Of a stretch of 64,000 bases of DNA, positions 35,124 through 49,800 are shown piece by piece. Made by a program: the position numbers and the translations under genes. The DNA is taken from positions 20,314,058 to 20,378,057 of the forward strand of contig CM049310.1 in assembly GCA_026874595.1 (NCBI GenBank), in the 5' to 3' direction. The notes beneath the pieces are model-generated. The model was not told where the DNA came from. It ran no database searches and was given only the letters and a program-made list of their open reading frames with translations. The DNA is from Sipunculus nudus. Taxonomy: Eukaryota; Annelida; Sipuncula; Golfingiida; Sipunculidae. Within the stretch, counting starts at the first letter, position 1. Every line of letters starts with the position of its first letter.

Positions 35124-37547
35124 TTATCTAACGTCACTGATGGGCCACTTGATGACATCCACGTTCTTGTATTGGTGTTTCTTCCAGACCCAGTAACGTT
35201 TGATGTCGAAGTACGTTTCGAGCACTCGTTGACCTATAAAATGAAAATATATACATGTATAGGACAGGTTATGGAGTTACAAGATTTGCTTTATATATAA
35301 AAAAAAGAACTATTCGTCACCTGATCAACAATGCCCCAGTCATCAGTATGAACGTTGACTCATCTTACAGCAAACAGTTTATGCGGTTGTCTGAACTTTC
35401 TGTACGCATTTGCAGTTCTGGTTTCTCAATTTAAAGATATGGTAAATAACTCGTAAATTTTTACTGTATACGTCCATTGTTCAAAAATACCATATTTAAG
35501 TGAAATAAATGTAACCATAAATTTATGAATAATTTTACAAATTTATATAATAATTAGAAACAGATAATTATAATAATATTAAATTAGTCAGAAACTGTTA
35601 TTCTTCTTGCAAGATATCATTACGTCATTGAGCAAGACAAATGTATCAAATGTACTGAGAACAAAGATGGGAGCTGATATTTACAAAGTTGTGACGTAAT
35701 ACAAACCCGTCGCGGAAATCTCCAGTGGTGCATCAAAACGGATAATATTCGGTTGTACAACATTTTGAAGACTGTCAAATAACTGAAAGTGTATAAAAGA
35801 ACAGATCCTCTTTATAATGTGAAGATTATATGATTACACTTCCTAAAATCAATCCATTTACATATCATTATAAAAACATATTATATTCACATTCAGTCAT
35901 ACAAAAGAACGGATGGGCTATTTTGTGAGAGTTCCGGTAAATGCTGAATATGAATTAGAATTTTTTAAATAATTGGCGTCTGCGATAAAGATATGAGTCA
36001 TTGGACGAAAGTGATATTAATTATTCACAATTTGCGCGAGAACTGGTATCACACCGTACCTCTTGTCCCTGCTTGTTACCAAGCACGTAGCACCCCATGA
36101 AATTGATGGCCGCTTCTTCTGGCCTCAGCTTACTGACCAGGTCTCCTATTTCCCGCCAAAACCTACAACATCATAGCATCACATAGATTAAATCTTTAAA
36201 AATGCTGGCTGCTGAAACAAAACATGAACACATTTTTATGAACATTTCCATCCTTTTTGTAGTAAAGCATGGGGTTTATTTTTACATTACTTTACTAGCA
36301 AGGACGGCCCTCCAATCATTACCATTTATTTTTAATCTCAGTTACAGCAATTCACATAAATAGGAATGTAAGAATCGAACCAAAATCTATTTATTTTACA
36401 AGAGTAAAAAACTCGAACTACTTCACCAAAAACAAGACTGATCTCTTATCATCCAGGTCTCTGTGACAGACAACCCAGCACAAATAGTTCTTATTATTGC
36501 GACAGACGTAGGCCTACCAAATCACTCTGATCACTGTGCCACTGATCACGTCAACAGACTTTCCAGTAAGACTTTTCTGGCCACGTGGTCACTGGGACAG
36601 ATCAACCAGTAGAGATCCTTCTGGTCAATAGGATAGATTTTCCAGTACAAATGACATACTGATCACGTCGACAGCCTTAACAGTATTGACTTTTGTTGTC
36701 ACGTGGTCCCTTGAGAACAGACTTACCAGTAGAGATCTCTCTGGTCGCTTCGACTTAGTTTCTGTGGAGTCAGGACACGGTGTTTTAGAAGGTACACGTA
36801 ACCAGGTCCACCCTTTGAATGTATGGTATACGTCATTAGAGTACATGATTATTGAATTATAATACTTAAAATGTTTTACACACGTAAATTCCACTCTGAA
36901 CCTCGCGGGGGGGAGGGTGCATTATCAGCTTGCGGTCATATTTGAGCCCCTCTTGTCACTGGGACAAACCTTTAACAAATGGGCTTCAGTGCATTTGCAA
37001 TTTTTTATTTTATTCAGGCACCAGTGGTTTAGATTTTAAATGAAACATCTTTCAACTATGGTATCATAAACATACCTAAAGAAAATATCAGGGCCCGATT
37101 CTTTTAAGAAACTTTTTAAACAAAATCTTTAGGGGCAGCTCATGAAAATGTAAAAATATTGAATTTTCATAAAAGAAAAACACTTTTTGATCTACTTCCT
37201 TCATACTGAACGATATGACTAAGAGCTTGTTGGATACAAAGTCATATCTTGAGAGGAGCAGCTCACCTGAGTGTAAAAGAGTATTGATCTCGGCTTGCAT
37301 CCTGATTTACATTCATTGAGAGTCCGCCGAATCTGAGCTACAAATACAATGACGCTCTTATATAACTATATTCAACGCTTTTTTTCAAAGTAAACAGGGC
37401 ATGAACTTTGTAATATTTTTGTTTGTTAAAAATATCAAATATAAAATTTGTAAGAGTTCTGTTAAAAGAACAATAACACAATGTGGTCTTGGGGAGATAC
37501 TGTACATATTGTTCCTTACGAGAACAGTATACGTGAAAATTAAATAC

Positions 37548-37618
<71 letters not shown>

Positions 37619-39107
37619 GAATCTGTGATGGGTGTTTTATCCCAAATAGTAATTCTTCATTTTGTATAGAAGCCTCATTGAACAGGGTATTTTTTTTTAA
37701 AGAAAATGTCAAACGCTTTTTGGGTGATCTCAATTCAAGTTGATATCCGAAATATCAGTTTTACAGCGTTACCTACCCAGAAGGTCGTCGAACGAAATCC
37801 GTTCAAAGTCCTACAAGAGAGTATACATTATACAGCACTACGAGCCTAAGAGTGTTTAGTAATTTATTAAGTTTAAATATTCAGAATTAAAAATTACTGA
37901 CGAGTTATATTCAAATCATTAAGGGACGAAAATGTTTTACTACTGTGTAATTTATTTCACGCCTAAGTTATTAACAATATGTATGTTTGCAGATCTACAT
38001 TTCATAATTATTTCTTCTGATAAGCCAACCTGTAGGTTTAACCCGTTTATGTTTTCTGTTTTAACACCATAACTTAACGTCTTTTCCTCAAACAGAAATT
38101 TCAGAACGCTCTCTTGTTAATTCTGTAATTAATTTCAACCGGAGTCGCTGCATGTATTATACTTACATAATACACCGTTAAAATATCTCTTGAATGCCTT
38201 ACAACATGCTCCAGCAATATTTTTGACTTCGGAACATTATTGGATAATATCTGAAAACAATCAAAAACTGTGTTTTAGCCCACTGAAACATTTGGGTGTT
38301 TAAGGGGTTTGAAGTGAACCGGCCTTAAGTCTCTCTTTAATAATATACAGTTTTAAAAATAAAATTACATCGCTGATTATTGACGTATTTTTATTCTGTC
38401 AATAATTTATTATAGGCAAAGATAAACTACTACTTTTAGAAATCAGTTGGCTACATTGTTATGCAAGTAACTGATAAACTGTATATAATATTGGGCTTGT
38501 TTGAATTCTTTTTATTGTAATATAAGTGCTTGGTAACTTAACAGCCTTGCAATTAATGTATTTGGGGTGGCAAAAATGCAATCAAAATGTCAAATTGATA
38601 ACATTTATGGAAATGGAGTATGTTTTCTTTTAAAGAAATTCGATCTATATCTTAAGTACAAACATATTTTCTTAATGATAAATAACCTTCAAGCGGTTCA
38701 CTCTAAGTCACTGTTACAATATAACTTGTCCAAAAAGTGTCGTAGTTAAGCGTTTCCTTGAAAAAAAATGAAACAACGCCAGTATATTTCGATATTTATG
38801 ACAATGATAAAACTGGTCCTACCAGCAGATATGGTGGTTCGAAGTCTTGACCCACTAACGTGGCTTCCATCTGTTGCGCAGACAACCATCTGGCTCGGAC
38901 GATGTCGGCCTTTGTCGGTCGCTTCCGTCTGTCCTCGCCTGCAATCGGAAACCAGGGAGTATATGGCTAATTCCATAATAAAGATTGCCAAAAGAATTTA
39001 TATATATTATTATATTTATATATGATTTTTTTTAATATAATCCCATGAAAGTATAACAGGAACAGAGTAACATAGAGTTGTAATAATTTACCATCTAATC
39101 CCGTCAT
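35124..39107 (-). CDS. Seven-exon gene, 180-residue protein, weakly DUF4347-like
   Basis: Assembled from splice sites and phase: exons 39107-39092, 38938-38823, 38250-38167, 37810-37773, 36162-36060, 35782-35707, 35233-35124. Every intron is GT-AG, phases agree at all six junctions, and the sum is 543 nt: 180 codons plus TAA. Donors include GTAAAT and GTAAGT; acceptors TTGCAG, TTTCAG, TTGTAG, TATAG. The protein has a basic N terminus (EDRRKRPTKADIVRARW), a beta-strand-like PPYLLILSN, and a C-terminal half with INFMGCYVLGNKQGQELF followed by DAPLEISATG. That order resembles the end of DUF4347 (a GC-x-V-A-x-G-x-x-G-x-x-F core, then A-x-V-A-A-S-x-x-x-TG), known mainly from bacterial surface proteins. 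No signal peptide or membrane span, so probably cytosolic. The gene model is strong; the domain resemblance is tentative and function unknown. Confidence 0.8.
37552..37615. repeat. (TA)n microsatellite in intron
   Basis: Pure TA tract inside an intron of the seven-exon gene; open frames across it are artefacts. Confidence 0.95.
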
Positions 39108-39337
39108 AATGACGGACGCCGGGTCCGCAGTGAATGGGGTATGGACAGATGGAGAGATTCATGAATGATGCATAATCACTGAGAATGCTTACTTTACTCT
39201 TGCATCATGGATTCATTCAATCGTAGACTATCGAGAAAAATAGACTCTTCCCTGCACAGTTTTCGGAATTTACAGCAAAATAGCTCTACTTAGATTTATG
39301 TTACCATGGAAAATATTCCAAGACATGATGAGGTATT

Positions 39338-42300
39338 TTATGAATTCATATAAAGAATCCGGTCATCGTAACTGTAACGCCTGGCGCTGGCCGGGGTGGC
39401 GTAGCGTTCCATGATACCATCCTGGGTGAGACTCGGAAACATGCTGCCGCTTTGCGTGGCTGGTCCGGGATAGCTGGCGTTCAGACGTGCGTCCAGACTA
39501 CTCAGGGACGAAATCTCTTCCTTCCTTCCATCCATGGCGCCGCCTCGTGAGCTTGGTCGTCCCTTTGCGGAGGAGGCTTTTCTGTTATCTCGAACCCTGT
39601 AAATGTATATGATCCTGTAAATGGATCTACCACCCGTAAAAGAAGTGAAATTAAACCGTCTTATTTCAACGAGGGTATCTAATCATTGTATTATAAACCC
39701 AATTTCCAGAGGACTATATATTACTACACTAAAGGTTTGCAAAGAGTTACCCATGCACCTCTGTTAAGAAAAATCCATCATTAGACTTTAAACCGCCGAG
39801 TAACACATGCAACTCAAAGTAAACCCAACGTAAGACTAAAAACCACCAAGTAACACGTACACTTCTGCAAAAAGCAACAAATGCTTGAAGGAGAACTACA
39901 TTAAGGGCTTTACCTATGTATGTAAGACATCAACTCACAATCACACACGCAGGAAAATATCGGGGGAAATCGGATTCAATTAAGCAAAATAATGGAGGCA
40001 AATTGAACTTGGTTATTTTATCTTATTTTCACATGTCAAAAGAGGATTTGGATAATCTTTCCATCCTTCGTCAATCAGTACCGAACCTCTAAGTAAATGG
40101 TGAAATTTAAATAAAAATGTAAGTATAAGCTGCCATGGGTGAACATCTGAACATTCCAATGATTACCTTGACGTCCCACTAAACTGAGTTATCATACCTT
40201 GACTGCTTGTGACCCTAAAGTTCTATTATGCTGTATGTTTTGTAGACAATGATTGGAAATATTGATCATTAACCTGGGATATAAATCACGTAATAGCTTC
40301 ATTTGTCCCCGGACGTCGCTCTCATGGACTCCCTCTGACCTTAAAATGTCCCCGATCAATGGTAACGTCAGGGAGCTGAAGTTTAGCGGCGTGTCCCAGT
40401 CCGATTCGTCCAGTTCTGGACTCTGTCGGCGTTTTACTTCACAGTTCTTAATGGCATTCAGCAAGTCCTTTTGACTCGGGCAGTAGTCTGTGGAACTACA
40501 GCTATATTTGCGGTACGTTTTAGTTGTACGGGGGTGGCCCCGATGTCTGGGGATAATCAACCGGGAATGCCTTTCGACCAACTTCGTCAAATTCGCTGTG
40601 AACTTTTGTCCCTTTGGCGGCCCGCGGGTTCCATTATAGGAACTACGTGGAGGGCCATTCGGACTCACAGAGTCACGGTCTCCGGTGACATACTGAACAA
40701 TATCGGAACATTTGAGAGCATTTAAGCGGAATGGAAGCTTATGGCCTGAGTCCAAAGTATGAATTTGGTACTGATAATCAGGAACCTCGTCATAGAGATT
40801 ATCCTCATATTCCGAGGTAACACCATTACTGTGTCTTACTGAGGTTCCTTCCAACAGAAATGTTCCGCCATTTGGCAATGGTTCAGGGCACGACGACCCG
40901 CGCAGAGCAACACCCGAGTTCGTAACATTTCGCACAGCGTCCGTGTTTCTGTCTTTGGTCTCCGGTACCTGTCTGTGCTGTGGTTTCTTTCTGGAGGTTA
41001 CCACCACCCGCAGCGGTGGCGTGAAGTCCATTGAAAATTCTTGTGGTTTTGCGCTGTATGTGAATAGCTTTATATATTTTCACTATTGTGCTTCCCTGTC
41101 AATTATGATCAGGAGCGATAGACGCTCTGTCAGTTCTTCATTACGTAATAACTCTCTATGTTTAATTTAATTTATTAGAGTCCTTGTGATAACACTGACG
41201 ATAAGAGAACTCTCAAACGTGTCTCTTACTCCAAATAGTCTTCCCATTGGTATCAAATGACCAATACTCTTGTGTGCGTAGATTTGCAATAAGCTCTACA
41301 TAACACAGTGATTTTACATACCAATTTGTGTAAAAGTGTGCTGTATATTAGCAAGATAAGTGTCCTCACGTCGGTTTATGGACAAGGTCCAAGTGGTTTC
41401 TCTGTTCACCTCTTTGACTTAGCAAACAGATAAACTGTTTCTTATAAATGGATAGTCTATGACATGTGGCCAGGTATACCTTGGCGTGATCCCTAGATCT
41501 GCGACGATATGAGTGTTAATGACACTGTACCCATACTCAGAGTTGCTGTTTCTCACACGTGATTAATATATCCTGATGCTTGTTGTAGCACTGGGTCGTC
41601 ATGTGACACCATATAAAGTACTTATTAACCTGTCAAGTTGTACGCAACGCATTATATGTTCCTTTAATTAGTATTCTCTTGTACTTAATCGTGCGGTGGT
41701 CCTTGACTGGCGGTAAGGTTTGTACACTGTAGTCTTGCCTCTTCACCCTTGTTATCGTTAAAGCCGCCAAAATTTGTCCCCGCGCTGGGGTCACCCCAAT
41801 TAAGCAGGCACTTGGTACTGAAGTACCTGTACCTGGGCATATTGTCATGTACCAGCACTGTTCAGGTTTAATTCCGTGTTACTGTATATACTTATAATAC
41901 ATAAGCTGACAAATCATTAGCGTACCTAATTAACTGCTCCTTTGAGTACTTCAGACGTTACTTCTTAAGTTGCTTGTCAAATGATTTGAGTCATGAAACG
42001 TTTTTGCACGTGCATGCTGAGAGTCTACAGATTTATATACTCCATTGATAATCCATTACCAAGCCGAGCTGGCGCCACATCGCTAATATCGTTGTTACTC
42101 ACGCACAGACACTCAATGCCATGGCCAGGTATTTTATAATCAGGTGTATTTCTGGTGAAGTTTACTCTGCCTAGTTCAGTGTTTATAGTCAACATACAAT
42201 AAAGCAGCTCCACGCCCAGGCGACTTGATACGCTTAGCAATTGTCACTTGACATAGAGAGCTATGTTTCTTGGCACAGGGGCATTCTATCGATCGGCACT

Positions 42301-43035
42301 GGCCACTCAAGGGAGGCCGAAGTAAAACCAGCGAATAGCAGATAAAGTGATGTATTAACTCTTGAGGGACCACTTGCAAAAGCCTATTGCTGCCGGCAGT
42401 AAATATCAATGATACCCAGGTCTTAAGAGCGGATATCCCATGGATACCACCGAGGTATAAATGGATAACACGTTTATACAGACCGGATCTATATACATCC
42501 AATCGGTCCGTGCATTCAGCGGAACAAATGGACCATGTGGCTTCAAGTTCTACCCTACTCCCACACTATTATGGCGTGTCTATACTTGACATACATCATA
42601 AATAAAACCGTTACATTGATGCTGTTTATAAAAGGTATTCTCTTTCCAAAAATAATAAACCCCTTATTATTTCCAATTAACGGAAACTGAGGAGAACTCG
42701 ATAGAATAACTAACTCATTGGTCTGTATTTTTGTCCTGACAATTACAAACACATGTATGAATAAATGATTTCATTCCTTTACCCTTTAAGTTTGCCCACG
42801 CAAACCTCATACACAGCCCGCTGGTATTATTATATGGTAAATAGATCAACTGGAAATCCTATCACGTAATGATTTACGCTAAAAGCATCGTATCCATATC
42901 AGGTCAGCCGATTTACTGATCCAGATTAAATCAGGGGCGTCAATATAGGGGAGAGGGGGGGTATATATCCCCCTCCCCAATTTTTTTGGCAAGGGGGGAT
43001 GGTCAATGTTATCATCCCCCCCATTTTTTCAGAGA

Positions 43036-43103
<68 letters not shown>

Positions 43104-46100
43104 AAATGAAATATAGATTTGAACAGAATATAGACAGGCTCCATTTATGAGTTTACCGTGAAATATTATATTGAAATGTATTTGAAATGTGATTAAGTAT
43201 GTATATTTGAAATGTGTCATACAGGCGAAAAGGTATTTATATATATTGTATATATATGTAGGTGTGTGGGTGTGTCGACGAGTCATCCCCCAACCCTGGA
43301 AGAAAAATTGACGCCAATGATTTCAATGAAGTTCAGCAATATGTTTATAAGTAATGAAATTTCATTCCATTCTTATATAAAGACATATGTTAATTCATTG
43401 GTACATGCACGACTGATTCACAATCGGCTTTGACCGGCAAATAAGTGAATACGTAATAAACACAAGGAACGACCGTATCTATATTAAAGTTGTATCAGAT
43501 GTTTCCGTATACACATTTGTCATTTTCAAGGAAAGAAACTTGAAAAGCCAACAAAAATCCTATTACAGACCTGTACCAAAATAATATATATACAGGAGCA
43601 AGTATAGATGGAAGCTAAGTTTTTGTAAGTAATTTATAAAGTCACTTGAACAGAGAAAATTAACAGATATATGATTAAGCAGATGTTCCATTTCATCGAA
43701 ACTCATCCGGGTGTCACGAAATTATCATATCATTTGTTTAGGTTCCTATACATATATAAAAGGAAAGTAACTACGTGTTTCTAAGCATACAAGCATGCAT
43801 GGATTAACCCACTTTTATGTATAGCAGTCCATGTTTTTACAAAATCTAGCAACTGTTTCACTGGACAAGGCTGCCTTATGCATTTTCCAGTTATTCAGAT
43901 TTCAGAGGAGAAGATATATCCTCAGTTGAGATGTTATATAAATATATTATCTTCATTTAACCGGAGATGACCACGTGACTGAACAAATATCGCAGGCCTG
44001 TCACTTGAATTTTCGAACGGTATTCCTGTATATTAGAAGGGCTATAAATCTTATTTGTAAATCTTAAAGGGGTATACAGGAGACCAAAAAATGTTTGTTT
44101 TAAAGGTATTTTTAGAAGCAGGTTATTGCGTGAGGATTGTGTGCTTTTGAATCAGTACAATTAAGAATCGCCGAATACCTTCATTACCCCCCGCCGCCCG
44201 CCCCCCCCCCCCCCCCAACAACAAAATTGACTCTTCTAAACAAAAATGAGCTTTATATACCTAAAATACCCCTGCCACAACAGTCTGAGAAAATTGTCAG
44301 ACTCCGTTTACATATACTTAATTATAATATAGCCTAATATAATTTAATATTACTCTTTTTTTCAGGAAGGTATATCTTAACAAAGTTTAACTCTCTAGCA
44401 GGTAAAGCACTTTGCTGAAATACGTGGTTAAGAACAGCCAAAATTATTTAATCCCTTGCGGAATAAGAGGCCACAGCTATATATAAGAGAGTCATTTAAG
44501 TCCTATAATGTTAATCCAAGAAACTAAGTACATATTTACTCTCAGCAGTTACACAGTTACTGCAAATATCCTTGTATTACCTTACAAGTTAGTAAAACAT
44601 ATTTCTGTTTAGGTACACTAAGCTTTATAAGTACGCCTACGTGCTGTCTCACTCAACAGCTGTGGCTTGCCCGCGTTACCCAGTCGTTTATTAGAGTTTA
44701 CTTCGACCCCTTAAGCCTTAATAATTTTCATTCTCCTCGAATGTAGATGAAGACGTAACAATTACGCCACCTAGCGTCATCTTTTAAAACCCAAGATGGT
44801 ATCTTTCCCTCTTACAGACTCAATTTAAATCAATATGGGTTATGGGTTTTACTAAACTTTGTGAAAATAAATATATTTAGTCCGTGTGTAGGTCAGCGTG
44901 GGAGCATACATTTGCTTGTGTAGGTTTATGGCACACAGTACAAAAAAAACCGTTTCCGTCATGCGCGAATAATCTGGTCGCATGGTAACCCCCCCCCCCC
45001 CCCCCCTGCATATTCACTATCTGCCCTAATACATGGATTTGTTGGGTTAGAACTAGGCAGCTTCTAAAATATATTCAATGCCTATAATCCGATGATTATC
45101 ACTCTAAAATAAATATCCAATCAAAATCTGAACTTGTTTCATCGTGTACTTTGTGTGACCGTTAGTTGTCTTTCAAAATGCAAGCTCTTGTTTACTATAA
45201 CTAGCAGGTGTGTTTTCTATGTATACAGGCATGCATTTGCCTACTGCTATATAGCATTCCTGATTCTACAAATTCTAGCCACTGCTTCACAAGACAAGGC
45301 AGCCTATAATCCGAGCAAATAAACTGTGCAGCAATGTAGACGTACCCGAGAGGGCTGACGGATGGTGTATCACGGCCTGGCATATTTTCTCTTTTATATG
45401 ATCTGGGTGAATAATACAATTCACAAGAATTTGTAGTTCCACATGAACTGTACGTCTTCTTATTTTCTCACGACGTTGAATGTAAATTCCCCCGTAAATT
45501 AAGTAAAAACTCTCCGTGATGGTGTTTGCATCACAAATATTCATTTTGATGCAGTCTATACCCAGATGAAGTTATATAATATAATAAACATACACTGTTC
45601 ATAGGTCGTGCCGCCTGATTTTCAATATTAAATACATTTAAAGCACACAGAATAAAGGAATAAAATATAAATTTAAATAAAAAAAAATAAACTTAATCAT
45701 GTAATTTAAAAAACTAAATATTTATTAGTTATCAGTGACATCATTGATTTGTGTGTAATTCTCTTTCGCACAAAAAGGAAACGAAAATTTCATAATTCTT
45801 ATTCACATAATTTTTAATAATTTTTCACTACTTAAATACATTGACCGACTATCATTGATAGATAATCAGTAGATGAATAGCTTTCTAATTTTCCATAGTT
45901 ATTAAAGTACATGAGTTATCTGGTTTTAAAGAGATAGTCATGGTGCCAACACGTACCCTATGGCAAACATCTCACTGAATCTCTCCCTGACTGGGAACAG
46001 AACAGCCCTGGTTCCAGCGACCTCTAGCGGAGTATCAGGACGTGATTGTATCCCCGTCGGCTGGAGCCAGCATACCGGAACACTCTGAAAGAGACATAAA

Positions 46101-46279
46101 TTTTAATTATGGTCTTAACTGGCCTGCTAGATACACGTGTTGATTTAAGAAATATATCAGGTACAATATAATCCTACGTAAGTATTATGATTAGTGGGTG
46201 ACTGGAATAATTAAAGTAATTTCCCTTCTGATCTGCTGTACTCTCTAACTATCCCTATCTATATCTATCCATCTATCAA

Positions 46280-46345
<66 letters not shown>

Positions 46346-46787
46346 CCATTTCTGATTAACTTGCATTAGTTGCATAAGCCTAAATGTGAATGTGTTTCAC
46401 CTTGCGGGTTAGCCTTAAACAATAAATTTAATCTATTTTTATTATTGAAGTGGATGGTTGTGATTTGACGAAACATACGTTAATGTTGAATCCCTGTAAA
46501 TAGATTGACTTTATTTTTTTACTCAGGGTCATGTACTGCATTGCGATGCTCCCAGGGGCGTCAATATGGAGGGGATGGGGGTATATGTTCCCCCACTTTT
46601 TGGTAAAGGGGGGATGGTGAATGTTATCACCCCCCTCCCACTTTTCAAAGAATCATATATATTTATATATATATTGTAAATGAAATATAGATTTGAATAG
46701 AATAAAGACAAGCTCCATTCATGAGTTAACTGTGAAATATTATATTGAAATATATTTGAAATGTGATAAAGTATATATATATATGTA

Positions 46788-46826
<39 letters not shown>

Positions 46827-46834
46827 AGTATCAA

Positions 46835-46882
<48 letters not shown>

Positions 46883-49800
46883 ATATATATATAGGTGTGT
46901 AGGCGAGTCATCCCCCCCCCCCCCCCCATCCTGGAAGAAAATTGACGCCACTGGATGCCTCTTTTTTCATCCGGAGTCTGTCTGTCTATTTGTCGGTCTG
47001 TTCACAGTACACAAACGTATCCGTCAGAACCATATATACGTTTCTAACTCATCATCCGGACAGATCTTGGAAATATCTCCCAAAAAAACTAACATTAGGG
47101 TACGGTGACCTTATCTTGAACAAGTGCTCAAATTGCATTTATATAAAAAAAATCGCACAGTAACTCAGATGTTTTTATTACCGTGAAACTTGCTACAAAT
47201 GTTGATCTTGGATATTTTGCTCATTCGTTAAATGAGACCATTTGACGCGATTTAAAAAGTAATTTTCAGCCTGACAAACGAAAATTTGTATTGATTTCCA
47301 TCACCACGAGTTTATACTTATCACTGAAAAATTTAATATTCAACAAAACTAAAAACTGTTCTTCCAAGTAGATGGTTGCAAAGAGATTAATGAACACCGA
47401 TGGAAACACTGAGGGCAGTAGATAATCAGCCATCGTGCCATGGTCCCTTAAATTAAGCTGAATTTGACAGTAAGGGACATAGCACATAAATATAGGTCAA
47501 CGTGACCAAATATTAGAATTCTAAGAATAAAATACCATATGCATGTAATGTTTGGAATTTCAAATTCTAATGTATAGAATGTAAGAGTCAGACATCTTAG
47601 CTTTTTTGGGTTATAAAAAATTGTGCCCTTGCCCCATGAAACTTCTACCAAATATGATTTGTGCAATGCCACACGATTGGCCAATGACTGTCATCTATCC
47701 GTCAATCTCAGGAATACAAATATATTAATATGTCAGAAAATAGAAAGATTATAGACAGCGCCACTACTGTACTATAGCAGCTTATTTTCTCATAGGTGAG
47801 TTAGAATAACAACTTTCAAGACAATCAGCCCAGCTATTTCTAAGAAATCTGTCCTTTAGTTTGCATTAAAATAGCATGAGTCTTATCTTGTGAGGCGCTG
47901 AGACCTGTGTTTTAGCCACGTAACTCTGAGAATACCAATTGTTCAGTTTTCACACTGGACCTAGGATCTGTTAACAACTTAAGTTTTATCAATAAAAATA
48001 CATTGGATATGATTTATGCTCTGCGGTGCACTTGGAAGTGTAAACTTCCTGGGCATTACGCTTGTCATTTGTGCCCAAATGATGTAAAAATGAGTAAGAT
48101 TTCATGTGGCACCACCAGTTTATTGTGGCGGTTAATGTTTTCCATGAACAATTCGCATTGCGAAATTCAAGACAATCATATCAGACCTTTCTGAAAAAGT
48201 TGACCTTATGTATGAAATTTTAGCTGACCAAGGACTTGAGGTGGTGGTGCTGGAACACGATTTTGACCACAACTCCTATATTATAGGTCACCGTAACTTA
48301 TGTTATGTTATTTATTTATTGGTTACCTAGTCGATTTATTTAAATCAGCTGAGCCAGGAACTGCTATAAATCTTATGAGTCGACTAAACCCTCAGTAGAT
48401 TGAAATTCTTAAGACCAGTAAGCTGGTTCCTGGGAGTTTATCGTTTGAAAACAACAAATCTCCGGATTCACACCTAGTGCACAATTATTACATTGAGATA
48501 GAGCGATAATCAGAGAAATTGAAAGATGTTAAGTAGGGTACAGTAATACTTGGTACACAGCTTGATCAGATAAAATAATTTAGAAGCAGCATCTTGCTCA
48601 TGGAACAGACATTCCGTCAAGTCTCGTAAGAATTCAATAAATTTGTAAAATAATCTTGCTGCAATTGAACCTTAAGTCAGCTGATGCATGTTGTACACCA
48701 GTCACTTGTCCCGACCAAGACTGAGGTAAATTGGTACTCACTTTATGCAGTTCTAGTCACGTTCCGTGGACTATAACCAGGAACCATTAATGAACTTACC
48801 CTCCCCTTGTTGTACATTAATAACGCTACAGGTCTCTTCTTACGCGTATGACTCTAGGTTTATATGCTATCTTTGCGGCAAATATGAGGTACTCCGATAG
48901 ATAGTTCACACACAGACTCACAAGAAAACTGCATGATATACAATGGTAATATTGTTTAGGCCAAACGATGCCGTGCCAAATAAAGCCCAGACGCGGCCAA
49001 CCCTTCTTTAATTCTTTATCAGTGACCCAGCGCCACGAAGGTGCATATCATCTATTATTAAAGTTCGTGCGAAAATGCCACTTAACTATGCTAAAAGGCA
49101 TCTATGATCAAAACACCATACGCGAGAGGTAATACCCATCAGAGAACTGGCGGTAGAGGTTTACCCTTACCCACTCACGAGTGAGAAATGTTGTTTACGA
49201 TAAATAGTACATGACAGATTTCCAGCTGCATGGGGCCTATGAGGCCTAATTGAGCAAGGATATATACCTTTTTTTAGAGTTTAGCTGTTAATATGAAAGT
49301 TGTATTCATATTTTATATCCTGCCTTATATTTAAGGTTAGAATATTATTTGGGGGAAGATACGTTTGACTGTATGTGTTGTTGCAAGAGGGAAGGTAGCT
49401 CGGCTTTAGGAACGAGAAAAGCTGGGAAATTTCATAATATTACAAAAACTCAGCATTTATGTATCAGGTTATCTCCCTTGAGTAGAATGTGAGGCGTGTG
49501 CCAGCTACATTGCAAACACCCAATCAAAGTCGGTTACATAACCGATTCACTTGGTTTATATTTTCTCATGGTAAGACAAATAGTGTTTAATATTATAACT
49601 TGTCTTCTGTTCATATAAGCAATATTCATTTTCATTGTAATATTATTTCATTACTGTTTAAGGGAAAAAAACTTCATGCAGGTGACAGCTGTTCTACCTC
49701 AATCACCTGACAGTTTGTAAATGCAGTTTTTATTTATTTATTTATTTTTTTTAGATTTAAGTGATGAACATAATTTTCGGATGACCGAAACAACATGATA

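Noticed and set aside
38746-38991. 81-codon frame RRGQTEATDKGRHRPS...
   Set aside because: It is the wrong frame of exon 2 of the seven-exon gene; joining it to the next exon gives an immediate stop, while the other frame joins cleanly.
39092-39180. Alternative reading of the first-exon region (ICPYPIHCGPGVRHYDG) with an acceptor TTCTCAG
   Set aside because: Ends in phase 2 and does not fit the following exon, which needs phase 1; the ATG at 39107 does fit.
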